Source of the DNA: Marinagarivorans sp. | GTDB lineage: Bacteria; Pseudomonadota; Gammaproteobacteria; Pseudomonadales; Cellvibrionaceae | DNA: 41,935 bases | Assembly (NCBI GenBank): GCA_028281865.1 | Contig: JANQJB010000164.1 | Location: forward strand, 1-41,935 | Direction: 5' to 3' | Part shown: positions 19,528 through 27,491 of the stretch, in pieces | Numbering within the stretch: position 1 is the first letter of the stretch | Layout of the letters: the number at the start of each line of letters is the position of its first letter | The notes under the pieces: generated by a model | Database searches by the model: none | Seen by the model: only the letters and a program-made list of their open reading frames with translations | Told to the model about the DNA's origin: nothing | Made by a program: the position numbers and the translations under genes

Positions 19528-20553
19528 TCAGTTTTGTTCTGTCGATAAATTAGCAAGGCGAAAAGCGCGTGGTGTCATTCCCGTTTGTTGCTTAAAAGCG
19601 CGATTAAATGGACCAATCGAGCCAAAACCACTATCTAAAGCAATCGATAAAATCGAGCAATTGCTTTGGCTCTCATCTTTCAATTTTCCAATAGCCTCTT
19701 CTATTCGATAAGTGTTGATCATCTGATTAAAATTTTTATATCCCAAATCATGAGTAATACATTGAGTGACTTTGTATTCAGGTTGCTTAAGGCTGTCTGC
19801 CAAATTGGAAACTCTTATCTCTGGGTTTAAGTAAGGTTTTTCGGTTTTTATCAGTAATTGAATACTGGATGCGAGGGAAGGGTTTAGATCTACGATTTGT
19901 TTTCGATTTTTGTCGATAATCGGATGTTTAGCGCGATAGTAAACGGCCAATAGAGTGCCGAAAATCGCCATTAGAGGAAGAATTGATGCGTCTCCACTCG
20001 GGCTCGGTAATAGCCCCGAAAAGGATGTTGCAAGTAACGCTCCGTAGCCAAGCATAAAACTGATTCTAAAACGCCTTTCTCTTTTTCCTTCGTTTGCGAA
20101 ACCATCTATTGGCTCTAGAAGCGTTAGCAGCAAGACGGCTGAGCCGAGTAAGGTATTAAGCTTGCCAATAAAAATTATAAAACCGCTATCAGCGAGGCCT
20201 ATCTGCCCCGCGATGTAGGCGGCAATAGAAAGTGCGAAGAAAGTAATAACCACAGCCGTAGGCCAAAACACATGAGCTGCGGAACCCCGGAACAGTTCTC
20301 TCGAAAGCAGCCAGGCCAAACCACAAGGCACGCAGCCGAGTATCGCCAGCATGTAACTCACGAAATGTAAGTAATCACTTACATAATGATTAAGAATATT
20401 GCAACTAACAGAGAAAAGGAATAAGAAAGCATAGAGATACAAGTTGTTAAACTGTCGAGGTCGCTGGCCGAGCGGGGTCTCGAATCTCAGATTCTGAGCA
20501 GGTAAGGAAATAGGGTTCTTGTATAAATAGTTGTAATTAGAAGGGCTTCGCAT
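19528..20553 (-). CDS. AraC-family regulator with N-terminal membrane domain
   Basis: The 341-residue product has about six hydrophobic segments between residues 38 and 205 (for example LYLYAFLFLFSVSCNIL and VVITFFALSIAAYIAG). A cytoplasmic linker follows, then a C-terminal AraC/XylS double helix-turn-helix of about 100 residues. The second helix-turn-helix contains ILSIALDSGFGSIGPFNRAF and the motif TGMTPRAFR. Membrane-bound AraC regulators of this type are known and are thought to respond to membrane or envelope signals; the signal here is unknown. It is divergent from the DUF2306-like gene, its most likely target, across a 116-bp spacer. Confidence 0.9.
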   Translation of the reverse strand: MRSPSNYNYLYKNPISLPAQNLRFETPLGQRPRQFNNLYLYAFLFLFSVSCNILNHYVSDYLHFVSYMLAILGCVPCGLAWLLSRELFRGSAAHVFWPTAVVITFFALSIAAYIAGQIGLADSGFIIFIGKLNTLLGSAVLLLTLLEPIDGFANEGKRERRFRISFMLGYGALLATSFSGLLPSPSGDASILPLMAIFGTLLAVYYRAKHPIIDKNRKQIVDLNPSLASSIQLLIKTEKPYLNPEIRVSNLADSLKQPEYKVTQCITHDLGYKNFNQMINTYRIEEAIGKLKDESQSNCSILSIALDSGFGSIGPFNRAFKQQTGMTPRAFRLANLSTEQN

Positions 20554-20669
20554 AATTTTCTACTAATTCATTGGTCGATTTCCAAATCGATAAGACAGAA
20601 ATTCTTTATTTATCAATAATCTCCAGCAACAGCCTTAGGCAAATAATCTTAAGCAAACTGGAGAATTAT
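20554..20669. promoter_or_regulatory. Divergent promoter region
   Basis: The 116-bp AT-rich spacer between the leftward AraC-type gene and the rightward DUF2306-like gene must hold both promoters. No clear operator repeat was recognised. The downstream gene has a good ribosome site, GGAG 7 nt before its ATG. Confidence 0.5.
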
Positions 20670-21479
20670 ATGAGACAGACCTCTAAAAAAAATTCCTATT
20701 CAACTAAAGCCTTGCAAATCACCGGCAGTATATGGTTCGCATGTACTGTGTTAGGGCAGCTAGTGTTTATCGCCTTTATCCTGCTATTTTACGCAAGGCC
20801 GACATTTATGGGCAATTTTTCAAATTGGAATGACAAGCCGAACATAACGGGGTATGTCGCTGGCGATACTGTCGGCAATGCAATGTTTGCTGTTCATGTG
20901 TTGTTTGCGGTGGTCACAATGCTAAGTGGTTTAGCGCAGCTTGTCCCCCAATTTCGTCAGTCATATCCTTATTTTCATCGCTTAAATGGCCGGTTTTTCA
21001 TATTGATGGCCTTTATCATGGCTTTGGGCGGCCTCTGGATGACCTGGGTCCGAGGCTCCTATCTTTCGCCGCTATCTGCGATCATAGGCTCTATAAATGG
21101 TATTTTGATTCTGCTCTTCGCTACATTGACTTTTATATATGCTGTAAAGCGCCAGTTTGCCTTTCACAAATACTGGGCCTTGAGCACTTTTATGGTCGTC
21201 AATGGTGTTTGGTTTTTTAGAGTGGGGATCGGCGGTTGGATACTCCTCAACCAGTCTCCGCGTTGGATGAATGAAACACTGTCGGGGCCTGCCGATATTG
21301 CTCTCTCATTGGGCAGTTATCTTGTTCCGCTTGCCGCATTGAATTTATATCTATTTGGCCTACGTTCCAACTCCCCCGCTATTAAGATAGTTGCGGGCAC
21401 CGTCACTCTGCTATTAACAGCTTTTATGGCAGTGGGGATAGTTGGCGCATCGCTTATATTATGGTTGCCCTTTATGTAA
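20670..21479 (+). CDS. DUF2306-like integral membrane protein
   Basis: The 269-residue product has about seven hydrophobic segments (for example WFACTVLGQLVFIAFILLFY and INGILILLFATLTFIYAV). It resembles the DUF2306 family, including the HxxxGR-like FHRLNGRFFILMAF and the HKYWALSTF segment, whose histidines could bind heme or metal. The ATG at 20670 is chosen because GGAG lies 7 nt upstream; the frame extends 33 codons further upstream without a good ribosome site. It is probably controlled by the divergent AraC-type regulator. The biochemical function of the family is not established. Confidence 0.8.
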   Translation: MRQTSKKNSYSTKALQITGSIWFACTVLGQLVFIAFILLFYARPTFMGNFSNWNDKPNITGYVAGDTVGNAMFAVHVLFAVVTMLSGLAQLVPQFRQSYPYFHRLNGRFFILMAFIMALGGLWMTWVRGSYLSPLSAIIGSINGILILLFATLTFIYAVKRQFAFHKYWALSTFMVVNGVWFFRVGIGGWILLNQSPRWMNETLSGPADIALSLGSYLVPLAALNLYLFGLRSNSPAIKIVAGTVTLLLTAFMAVGIVGASLILWLPFM

Positions 21480-21584
21480 AATCATGAATTAACTTGGTAT
21501 CGGCCTTTGAATGTATATCCGTATTAGGATTTCGGCGCTTGGTTGATATGTTGCTCGTTATTTTGGTCTTAATGGGAGTAAAAA

Positions 21585-22187
21585 TTGAAAACATTTGTCG
21601 GTTCGGATGGAAAACGTCGCTGTGCATGGTCCAGCGCAACTGAGGAATATATACGCTACCATGACAACGAGTGGGGTTACCCAGTCGGCGATGATCAACG
21701 CTTATTTGAAAAAATTTGTTTAGAAGGTTTTCAGTCGGGTTTAAGTTGGCGGACTATTCTTACAAAAAGAGAAAATTTTAGAAAAGCTTTTAAACAATTT
21801 GATTTTAATAAAGTTGCAAAATTTACGCAAGGTGATGTTGAGCAACTATTGCAGAACGCGGGAATTATTAGGCACCGGGGTAAAATCGAAGCGACTATTA
21901 ATAATGCCAAACGCGCAAAGGAGATGCGCAAGCAAGAGGGATCTCTTGCTGCGTTCTTTTGGGCGTATGAACCGGAAAGGAAGGCCGCTAAAGCTGAGGT
22001 GCAATCTACTAGTCAAGAATCGATTGCCATTTCGAAAGAATTAAAAAAGCGCGGCTGGAACTTTGTCGGGCCGACTACAGTCTATGCGTTTATGCAGGCT
22101 ATGGGCCTCGTCAATGATCACGCTGCAGACTGTGAGTTTAGAATAAAAGCAGATAATGCACGTAAAAAATTTAAAATTCCAAGTTAA
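21585..22187 (+). CDS. tag: DNA-3-methyladenine glycosylase I
   Basis: Tag removes 3-methyladenine from alkylated DNA, starting base-excision repair. The 200 residues align closely by eye with E. coli Tag: RCAWSSATEEYIRYHDNEWG at the start, LFEKICLEGFQSGLSWRTIL with the active-site Glu region, and GIIRHRGKIEATI, KKRGWNFVGPTTVYAFMQA and GLVNDH near the end. The zinc ligands Cys13, His26, His179 and Cys183 are all present. The start is TTG at 21585, 7 nt after GGGAG. It ends 28 nt before the hydrolase gene and may be co-transcribed with it. Confidence 0.96.
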   Translation: MKTFVGSDGKRRCAWSSATEEYIRYHDNEWGYPVGDDQRLFEKICLEGFQSGLSWRTILTKRENFRKAFKQFDFNKVAKFTQGDVEQLLQNAGIIRHRGKIEATINNAKRAKEMRKQEGSLAAFFWAYEPERKAAKAEVQSTSQESIAISKELKKRGWNFVGPTTVYAFMQAMGLVNDHAADCEFRIKADNARKKFKIPS

Positions 22188-22215
22188 ATTATTACACTTA
22201 AAAACAGAGAAAAAT

Positions 22216-23220
22216 ATGGATTTATGGGATATCAAGCATAACGCTCTCCTGCTTTTAATAGCCTTGTTCGCCGCTGGGGCTCAGGCAGAAACAACAAGCC
22301 AACTAACTAATATTAAAAGAACGGACAATTCTGAAATACAATTTATCACCCAGCGTGATTTGGTTAAATCAACAAAAATTCCCGTTGTTTTATTTATAGA
22401 TGGCTCAGGTTGCTATAGCGCGCGCTGGGAGAAAGTTTTTTCTTATTGGGCACTCCCCACTTTTTTGCATGGTAGTGCAGCTTCAATTGTTGTTGAAAAA
22501 CCGGGCATGAAACCGGAAATGGCAGTTCCTAAAAAATGTCCAGACGAGTTCTTGCAGTATTATTCGATTGATCAGCGTGTGCTTGATCATTTACGTGTTA
22601 TTCAACATTTGCGTAAACACGCTAGCTGGTGGAATGGAGAAATTTATTTGTTGGGTTGGTCAGATGGTGCGGCAATTGGTGCGCGTGTTGCGGCGTATAC
22701 ACCTGAGGTTAAGCGTGCAGTATTGGGTGGAATGGGCGGCGCGATTCCAATGAAACAGCACTTTAAAGATGTTTTTGCTTGTGCTCCGGAAAGGTTTGAA
22801 AATAAACAAGCTCGGGACGCGTGTATTGAAGGTTTAAACGAACAATTCGAAAAAATTCGCACAAATCCTACATGGAAATCGACATGGGGCGGTGCCGATA
22901 ACTCATATAAAGTTTGGGCCACACGTTTAGATCAAATTGAATATCATTTGTTAAAAGATTTTTCTATTCCGTTCTTGGTCGTGCATGGAGGAAAGGATCG
23001 AAACAGTGTGCCGGTGGAAAATGCGCGTACCTTAATGAAATGGTTAAAGCGTGATGGAGTAAAAAATGTTGAATACTGGGAGATTGCAGAAATGAAACAC
23101 GCGACGAGAAGCTTGGGGAAATCGCGTTCGGAGCTCGTACGTGTAGCGATGATAAAATGGCTATTTAGTCAAGATCCGGGAATTGGAGGGCCGCCGAATT
23201 TTGGTAAGCCGGTCAATTAA
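22216..23220 (+). CDS. Exported alpha/beta hydrolase
   Basis: The 334-residue product has a signal peptide ending near residue 24 (F-A-A-G-A-Q-A). The alpha/beta-hydrolase triad is visible: Ser149 in the nucleophile elbow LGWSDGAA, Asp261 in VHGGKDRNSVP and His295 in EMKHATR. The oxyanion region is VVLFIDGSGC. The family is broad (dienelactone hydrolase- and peptidase S9-like) and the substrate cannot be named. I take the ATG at 22216, because the frame's earlier ATG at 22156 lies inside tag and would bury the signal peptide. The ribosome site is weak. Confidence 0.85.
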   Translation: MDLWDIKHNALLLLIALFAAGAQAETTSQLTNIKRTDNSEIQFITQRDLVKSTKIPVVLFIDGSGCYSARWEKVFSYWALPTFLHGSAASIVVEKPGMKPEMAVPKKCPDEFLQYYSIDQRVLDHLRVIQHLRKHASWWNGEIYLLGWSDGAAIGARVAAYTPEVKRAVLGGMGGAIPMKQHFKDVFACAPERFENKQARDACIEGLNEQFEKIRTNPTWKSTWGGADNSYKVWATRLDQIEYHLLKDFSIPFLVVHGGKDRNSVPVENARTLMKWLKRDGVKNVEYWEIAEMKHATRSLGKSRSELVRVAMIKWLFSQDPGIGGPPNFGKPVN

Positions 23221-23375
23221 TTAGAACACCTGTTTAAAATTTAACACTCTTATTTGTTGTGTAGTAGCAAAATATTCTGTTTCAACAGTCTTCCCTCTAG
23301 CTTGAATCAACTAGTCAAGATACTTGATTAAGATTGCTTGTGCTCCGCTTTCTTCTTTCGCTACAATGCCGGGCG

Positions 23376-23409
23376 GGAAATGGCTGCTACATTTTGTAGC
23401 ATCATTTCC
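23376..23409. repeat. Two-step hairpin upstream of the barrel gene
   Basis: Outer arms GGAAATG (23376-23382) and CATTTCC (23403-23409) enclose inner arms GCTACA (23386-23391) and TGTAGC (23395-23400). It lies about 150 bp after the hydrolase stop and 80 bp before the next gene. It may be a terminator without U-tract or a leader structure. Confidence 0.5.
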
Positions 23410-23432
23410 AGGTATTTATCTTATATCGAATT

Positions 23433-23464
23433 TTAAATTCTTGTAACATTAAATTCTTGTAACA
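23433..23464. repeat. Perfect 16-bp tandem duplication
   Basis: TTAAATTCTTGTAACA occurs twice back to back (23433-23448 and 23449-23464), immediately before the ribosome site of the following gene. It is either a recent slippage event or a paired binding site. Confidence 0.8.
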
Positions 23465-23491
23465 ATAGAAATGGATAATATGGAAGCGATT

Positions 23492-24034
23492 ATGTTTAAA
23501 AAAATTTTTCCCATCTTAGCACTTAGTGCACTCCCCTTTACTACTTCATATGCCCAAGATAGCGATAGCAAATTTTATGGCGGCTTAAAGTTAGGGTCCA
23601 TGGCAGTTGATGAGTCGTCGATTCAAGACGAATTTCGAGGTAGTGGTATTTCTGTTAGTGTAAAAGACGGTACAGCCTTCGGCTTACAGCTCGGTTATGC
23701 CACCAGCGATACATTTGGCGTTGAGCTTGAATATTTATCAGGCGATGCAGATATAAAAGCCTCCGGGTTTGGGGTTTCTGGTTCTGAAACAATTGATATA
23801 ACGACCATTGCTATTTATGGCGCTTATCGCAGTGGAGGTGATTTCTACTTTTTAGGTAAATTGGGTTTACTTAGCGAAGATATTAGTTTTGAAGGCTTTA
23901 GCGAAAGCGATCAGGGTTTGAGTTTAGGCATCGGCGGCGGCTTCCGCTTCAGTCAAGGCAGTGTAGAGCTTGAATACACGATTATTGAAGAGGATGTTAA
24001 TTTTCTTGGATTGACTGGTCGTTTGAATTTTTAA
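23492..24034 (+). CDS. Outer-membrane beta-barrel protein
   Basis: The 180-residue product has a signal peptide (MFKKIFPILALSALPFTTSYA) and then alternating polar/hydrophobic strands, for example FYGGLKLGSMAV and FGLQLGYATSDTFGVELEYLSG. It ends in Phe (LTGRLNF), the usual assembly signal for BamA. Size and pattern match the eight-stranded OmpA-like/OmpW-like 'porin family' barrels. I prefer the ATG at 23492, 5-6 nt after GGAAG, to an ATG at 23471 that would add seven residues before the signal. The function is unknown. Confidence 0.85.
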   Translation: MFKKIFPILALSALPFTTSYAQDSDSKFYGGLKLGSMAVDESSIQDEFRGSGISVSVKDGTAFGLQLGYATSDTFGVELEYLSGDADIKASGFGVSGSETIDITTIAIYGAYRSGGDFYFLGKLGLLSEDISFEGFSESDQGLSLGIGGGFRFSQGSVELEYTIIEEDVNFLGLTGRLNF

Positions 24035-24303
24035 TTTTTGTAACAGGGGTTCAAGCTCTTCTGTTTGAATCTCTGCTTTCTTAAAATCACCTGCTTTAAA
24101 CGTTTTTATAATTTTTTTAAAATAGAAATTAAAGGCAGAAGTATTCTTTTCGATAGCAAGTGAAGAGCTTAGCCTTATTTTATTTTGATTAACCCTCCGT
24201 TCATATTTATTTTGCTACGATGCGGACCGTGGTAGTGGATCCACCCCTGTTGATTAATTTCTCATAGACATTGTGTTCTTTGAGACTCTATAAGGAAACA
24301 AAT
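24035..24303. other. Spacer between two barrel genes
   Basis: This 269-bp AT-rich spacer has a weak hairpin (TTCAA...TTGAA) soon after the first barrel gene and the palindrome GTGGATCCAC at 24235-24244. It probably holds the promoter of the next gene. No coding frame is credible. Confidence 0.4.
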
Positions 24304-25056
24304 ATGAAAAAATTATTTTTAATCCCTTCCGTCTGCACCATTCTTTCTGGTTTTTCAGTTGCTGATACTTATCAATCGCAAGTAGATTTGGGTTATTTGG
24401 ATGTCGAAGATGTTGAAACGACTCTGATTCAAGGTACCTTTCATTTCGCAGAGGTGGAATCTGAAGGTAAACCTTATCGAGAAGCCGCTTTTCTAAATAA
24501 GGCCTCTGATGTCCATGTGTCATTAACCAATATAGATGGCCCGGGAGGTTCCAGCGATTTAAAGAACCTCGGAGCACGTTATGTCGCTAACGAGAAATGG
24601 ATTATTGAAGGTGATTATATAGATGGCGATGGATCTGATGTCAAAGCTCTCGGCTTGGGAGCTTACTTAACAGATGCTATTTCATTAACTGCGCGATACG
24701 CGACTGCTGATGAAATAGACGCTTATGGAGCCACGCTAAAAGGTTTTTCCCCTGGGGCCAATAATGGTGGAATCGCCTACGAAGTATCACTAACTCGCGC
24801 GGAGGAAGAGGATGAGTTTCTTGGAACATCTGAGAGTGAAACAACGTATGGAGGCGCGCTTACCTATTATACCAATGAACGGTTTGGTATTGGTTTAGCT
24901 TACGAAGACCGAGAATCATCCTCTACAATCGGCTTAGAAGTCGATTACTTCTTCACACCTAATTTTGCCGGCAGTGTGGGATTTGTATCCATTGATGCGG
25001 ACGGAGGTGACGGGAATGCCGATGGCTTTTTATTGGGCTTAACCGGCCGCTTCTAG
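24304..25056 (+). CDS. Putative outer-membrane porin
   Basis: The 250-residue product has a short signal (MKKLFLIPSVCTILSGFSVA). A beta-strand pattern follows, with strands such as VDLGYLDVEDV, ERFGIGLAYEDRESS and FAGSVGFVSIDADGG, and it ends in GLTGRF with a terminal Phe. It resembles the putative general porin family common in marine gammaproteobacteria, where the segment before the first long loop is similar. The ATG at 24304 follows AAGGAAAC; an earlier in-frame ATG at 24271 lacks a signal peptide. The Asp/Glu-rich loops would give a cation-favouring surface. Confidence 0.82.
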   Translation: MKKLFLIPSVCTILSGFSVADTYQSQVDLGYLDVEDVETTLIQGTFHFAEVESEGKPYREAAFLNKASDVHVSLTNIDGPGGSSDLKNLGARYVANEKWIIEGDYIDGDGSDVKALGLGAYLTDAISLTARYATADEIDAYGATLKGFSPGANNGGIAYEVSLTRAEEEDEFLGTSESETTYGGALTYYTNERFGIGLAYEDRESSSTIGLEVDYFFTPNFAGSVGFVSIDADGGDGNADGFLLGLTGRF

Positions 25057-25071
25057 CTTAAACAAATTGGA

Positions 25072-25106
25072 AAGCAAAAGGACCGACTTCAAAGGCTCTT
25101 TTGCTT
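25072..25106. terminator. Possible terminator after the porin gene
   Basis: Nine-base arms AAGCAAAAG (25072-25080) and CTTTTGCTT (25098-25106) enclose a 17-nt loop, starting 16 nt after the porin stop. The loop is long and no U-tract follows. Confidence 0.45.
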
Positions 25107-25238
25107 AAAAACATAAGCTTGGCCGCAAAAACGGCCGCTCTTCGAGTCGAATCTTGAACTAAATGCCAGTGGTGTTACTCTATAAGCTGTCCTTGGAAGC
25201 AATTTTTACCGTAAGCTGCGTCGATTTAGAGCGTGTAA

Positions 25239-25622
25239 ATGCGAAAACTTCTTCACTGCACACTGATGTTACTGCTTGTACTGGCGAATAGCGCTAGTGC
25301 AGCGCTTTCATGTTGTGGTGCAATGAACAACGACGGTTCAGTAGAGTTCGCTATAGAAGAGGCGGCCGGCCAAGAAATGGCGGCAGACGAGGTAAGCTCC
25401 GCGATGATGATGCCCTGTCATGGAATGAATGCGGATCAAGACCAGAATCAAGCGACAGAACCATCTAGCTGTGAATGCCCGCACTGCTTTCAAACTGCTT
25501 ATCTCACGCCGTTTTCAGGTGATTTTAGTTTCGGCCAAAATGCCGAAATCAGTTTTCAAACTAACGACTATCTCTCTTTAGATCCCGAGCGGATCGACCA
25601 TCCCCCCAAACAAATTTCCTAA
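25239..25622 (+). CDS. Cys/Met/His-rich exported protein, probably metal-binding
   Basis: The 127-residue product has a signal peptide (residues 1-21) and clustered metal ligands: SCCGAM, MMMPCHGMN and SSCECPHCF. The PCHGM and CPHC elements resemble small copper-related DUF2946/CopL-type proteins, although I cannot assign the family firmly. It is the first of four genes that end in an HMA protein and a MerT-like protein, which supports a role in metal sensing, trapping or handing over metal in the periplasm. The ribosome site before the ATG is weak. Confidence 0.7.
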   Translation: MRKLLHCTLMLLLVLANSASAALSCCGAMNNDGSVEFAIEEAAGQEMAADEVSSAMMMPCHGMNADQDQNQATEPSSCECPHCFQTAYLTPFSGDFSFGQNAEISFQTNDYLSLDPERIDHPPKQIS

Positions 25623-25691
25623 TCTATTTTTACCCTTTTTGCGCTTAAGTGGGCTGGTCCATTTGCGCATTATTGATTAGGAGATTAAATC

Positions 25692-26330
25692 GTGAAGCAC
25701 ATTATCTGCTTTGGCATTACTGTGGTTTTGCTACAGCAAGCGGTTTGGGCCCGTCCCGTTTCTTATCCGAGCGGCACTACGTTTATGCAGATGAACGATA
25801 CAGATCGCAGTAGCCTGCACCTTCATTACTCGCCTTCAATTCGATATTCCGTCGGTTACAAGGGTGAATATTGGCAGGATGACGATTGGCAATTCCACGG
25901 TGTTCAGCTGAACTATTTAGCAAAACGCTGGAACCGCCCAGCTTCACAGGCCAATGTATATTTCAAATCTGGCTTTGGTTTAGCGCACTTCGAAAGTGTG
26001 CCAGAGGACGATAGCAACACCGCTGGTTTTACGGGTATCTCAATGGACTGGGAAAATCGTCGCTACTTTACACAATACGAAAATCGTTATACCGATGCGG
26101 GCGGTGAGGAGAACTTTTTTATGCAAAAAGCTCGTTTGGGTATTGCGCCTTACATCGGTGATTACGGGGATTTGCATACCTGGATTATGCTCCAGGTTGA
26201 CCACAATCCCAAAAAAACTGATGCAGTTGTCAATACAGCGCTTGTTCGATTATTTAAGTCAGACTATCTCGCCGAATTAGGTGTAAATGAAGATGGTGAC
26301 GCGCTGTTTAATTTTGTTGTTCGATTTTAG
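25692..26330 (+). CDS. Exported barrel-like protein of the metal cassette
   Basis: The 212-residue product starts at GTG (25692), 8 nt after AGGAG. It has a signal peptide ending near residue 20 and then aromatic-rich beta strands (SIRYSVGYKGEYW, YFTQYENRYTDAGG), ending in Phe (FNFVVRF) like an outer-membrane barrel. I do not recognise a named family. Its stop overlaps the AGGAG that serves the next gene, so it is translated as part of the cassette. An outer-membrane role in metal passage is inference from context. Confidence 0.72.
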   Translation: MKHIICFGITVVLLQQAVWARPVSYPSGTTFMQMNDTDRSSLHLHYSPSIRYSVGYKGEYWQDDDWQFHGVQLNYLAKRWNRPASQANVYFKSGFGLAHFESVPEDDSNTAGFTGISMDWENRRYFTQYENRYTDAGGEENFFMQKARLGIAPYIGDYGDLHTWIMLQVDHNPKKTDAVVNTALVRLFKSDYLAELGVNEDGDALFNFVVRF

Positions 26331-26341
26331 GAGTTCAACTT

Positions 26342-26698
26342 ATGAAATTTATTACGTCAATTTTATTTTTATTTATTTCCGCTTTTTCTTTCGCTGCTGA
26401 TCATTCGCACGAGCATTCCGACGATCAGGCTAAAAACAAATCGCAAATAAAAGAGGCGGCTTGCGAAAATCGTGTCGATGTAAAAGTTAATGGTCTCGTT
26501 TGTGATTTTTGTGCGCGCTCATTGGAAAAAGTTTTTAAGAAACAGAAGGACGTTTCCGGTATACAGGTAAACCTCGATGCAGCCAAGGTAATAATCGAGA
26601 TGAAACCAGGAAAAATGCTTGACGATGCTACCTATAAAAAATTAATCACAAATTCTGGCTATAATGTCGTAGCAATTCAAAAGGGTTGTCATTCGTGA
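26342..26698 (+). CDS. Periplasmic heavy-metal-associated (HMA) domain protein, MerP-like
   Basis: The 118-residue product has a signal peptide (residues 1-18), a His/Asp-rich stretch (DHSHEHSDD), and one HMA domain from about residue 43 to the end. The metal site reads GLVCDFCARS in place of the usual GMTCxxC, with both cysteines present. MerP-type proteins bind Hg(II) or Cu(I) in the periplasm and pass it to a membrane partner. The extra His cluster points towards copper or mixed specificity. AGGAG lies about 8 nt upstream. Its stop overlaps the start of the MerT-like gene. Confidence 0.9.
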   Translation: MKFITSILFLFISAFSFAADHSHEHSDDQAKNKSQIKEAACENRVDVKVNGLVCDFCARSLEKVFKKQKDVSGIQVNLDAAKVIIEMKPGKMLDDATYKKLITNSGYNVVAIQKGCHS

Positions 26699-27090
26699 CA
26701 AATAATAAGCAGGCTTATAGTTTAAAGGAAAGTTTGTTACCGACATTAAGCCTGTTTACTTCGGCGGGGACTTTAGTTTGTTGTGCTTTACCCGCACTTC
26801 TGGTGACCTTAGGTGCGGGCGCAGCACTAGCAGGCTTAGTTTCCGCAGCCCCTTGGCTTGTTGCGTTATCTAAATATAAACTGTGGACGTTTGGAATTTC
26901 GGGTACGTTACTTATTTTTGCGGGAATGATGCTCTGGCGTTCACGCATATTACCGTGCCCAACAGACCCCAAAAAAGCGAGAGCCTGCAAACGCTTGCGG
27001 CGTTTTAATTGGTGGGTTTATGGTGTTGCGTTGATTTTTTGGTGTGTGGGATTTTTCTTTGCGTTTGTTGCGGTAAGGATTTTTTATTAA
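26695..27090 (+). CDS. MerT-like inner-membrane metal transport protein
   Basis: The 131-residue product has three hydrophobic segments. The first carries a vicinal cysteine pair (GTLVCCALPALLV), as in mercuric transporter MerT, and a loop with PCPTDP and RAC holds further cysteines. MerT accepts metal from MerP and moves it into the cytoplasm. I choose the GTG at 26695, which overlaps the HMA stop as GTGA and lies 9 nt after an AAGGG, a translational-coupling arrangement. A TTG three codons earlier is also possible. No merA, merR or P-type ATPase is seen nearby, so the metal is unresolved. Confidence 0.78.
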   Translation: MTNNKQAYSLKESLLPTLSLFTSAGTLVCCALPALLVTLGAGAALAGLVSAAPWLVALSKYKLWTFGISGTLLIFAGMMLWRSRILPCPTDPKKARACKRLRRFNWWVYGVALIFWCVGFFFAFVAVRIFY

Positions 27091-27491
27091 GTTATTACAA
27101 AATTACCGCAGGTAAATTTTATTAAATTAACAAGTTAAATTTTATGGCCTGTATCCTGAAATGCACCAATAGCCGTCATCCCGTGCTTGACACGGGATCC
27201 AGAAGGGAAAAACACTATGGAAAAGGCAATGAAAGTTAGAACTCATAAGAAAGAAAAATCTGAGTTGGAAAGACTTATTTCGTGAGATCAATGGATCCCG
27301 TATCAAGCACGGGATGACGGAGTTGAGTGATGAACTGAATCGAGCCATAAACAGAATTGAATTATCACCGCCAAGTTGAACTATGAATTTCAGGTATTTT
27401 TAATAAGGTTGTTAACGTTCGCACCGATAGACCTCCGCAAGCCGCCACGCATGTTCCTTCCTATTACGGTAACGTTATTTAAGAGGAATTG
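27091..27491. other. Spacer with palindromic element
   Basis: About 400 bp between convergent genes. It contains the second inverted-arm element (27174-27320). The remainder is AT-rich and shows no gene. Confidence 0.7.
27174..27320. repeat. Palindromic dispersed element, copy 2 (inverted arm pair)
   Basis: The left arm (27174-27201) is the reverse complement of the right arm (27292-27320) with one or two mismatches. Each arm itself contains a hairpin, CCCGTGCTTGACACGGG on the left and CCCGTATCAAGCACGGG on the right. About 90 bp separate the arms. The arms match those of copy 1 at 18397-18560, while the interiors look unrelated. It is probably a MITE/REP-like mobile element moved by an absent transposase. 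Confidence 0.8.

Noticed and set aside
25072-25106. Strong rho-independent terminator after the porin
   Set aside because: The arms pair well, but the loop is 17 nt and no U-run follows, so only a tentative call is kept.
27142-27348. 68-codon minus-strand frame
   Set aside because: Its sequence is the translation of the two palindromic arms and their interior; peptides like VIPCLIRDP are a typical artefact of this kind of repeat.
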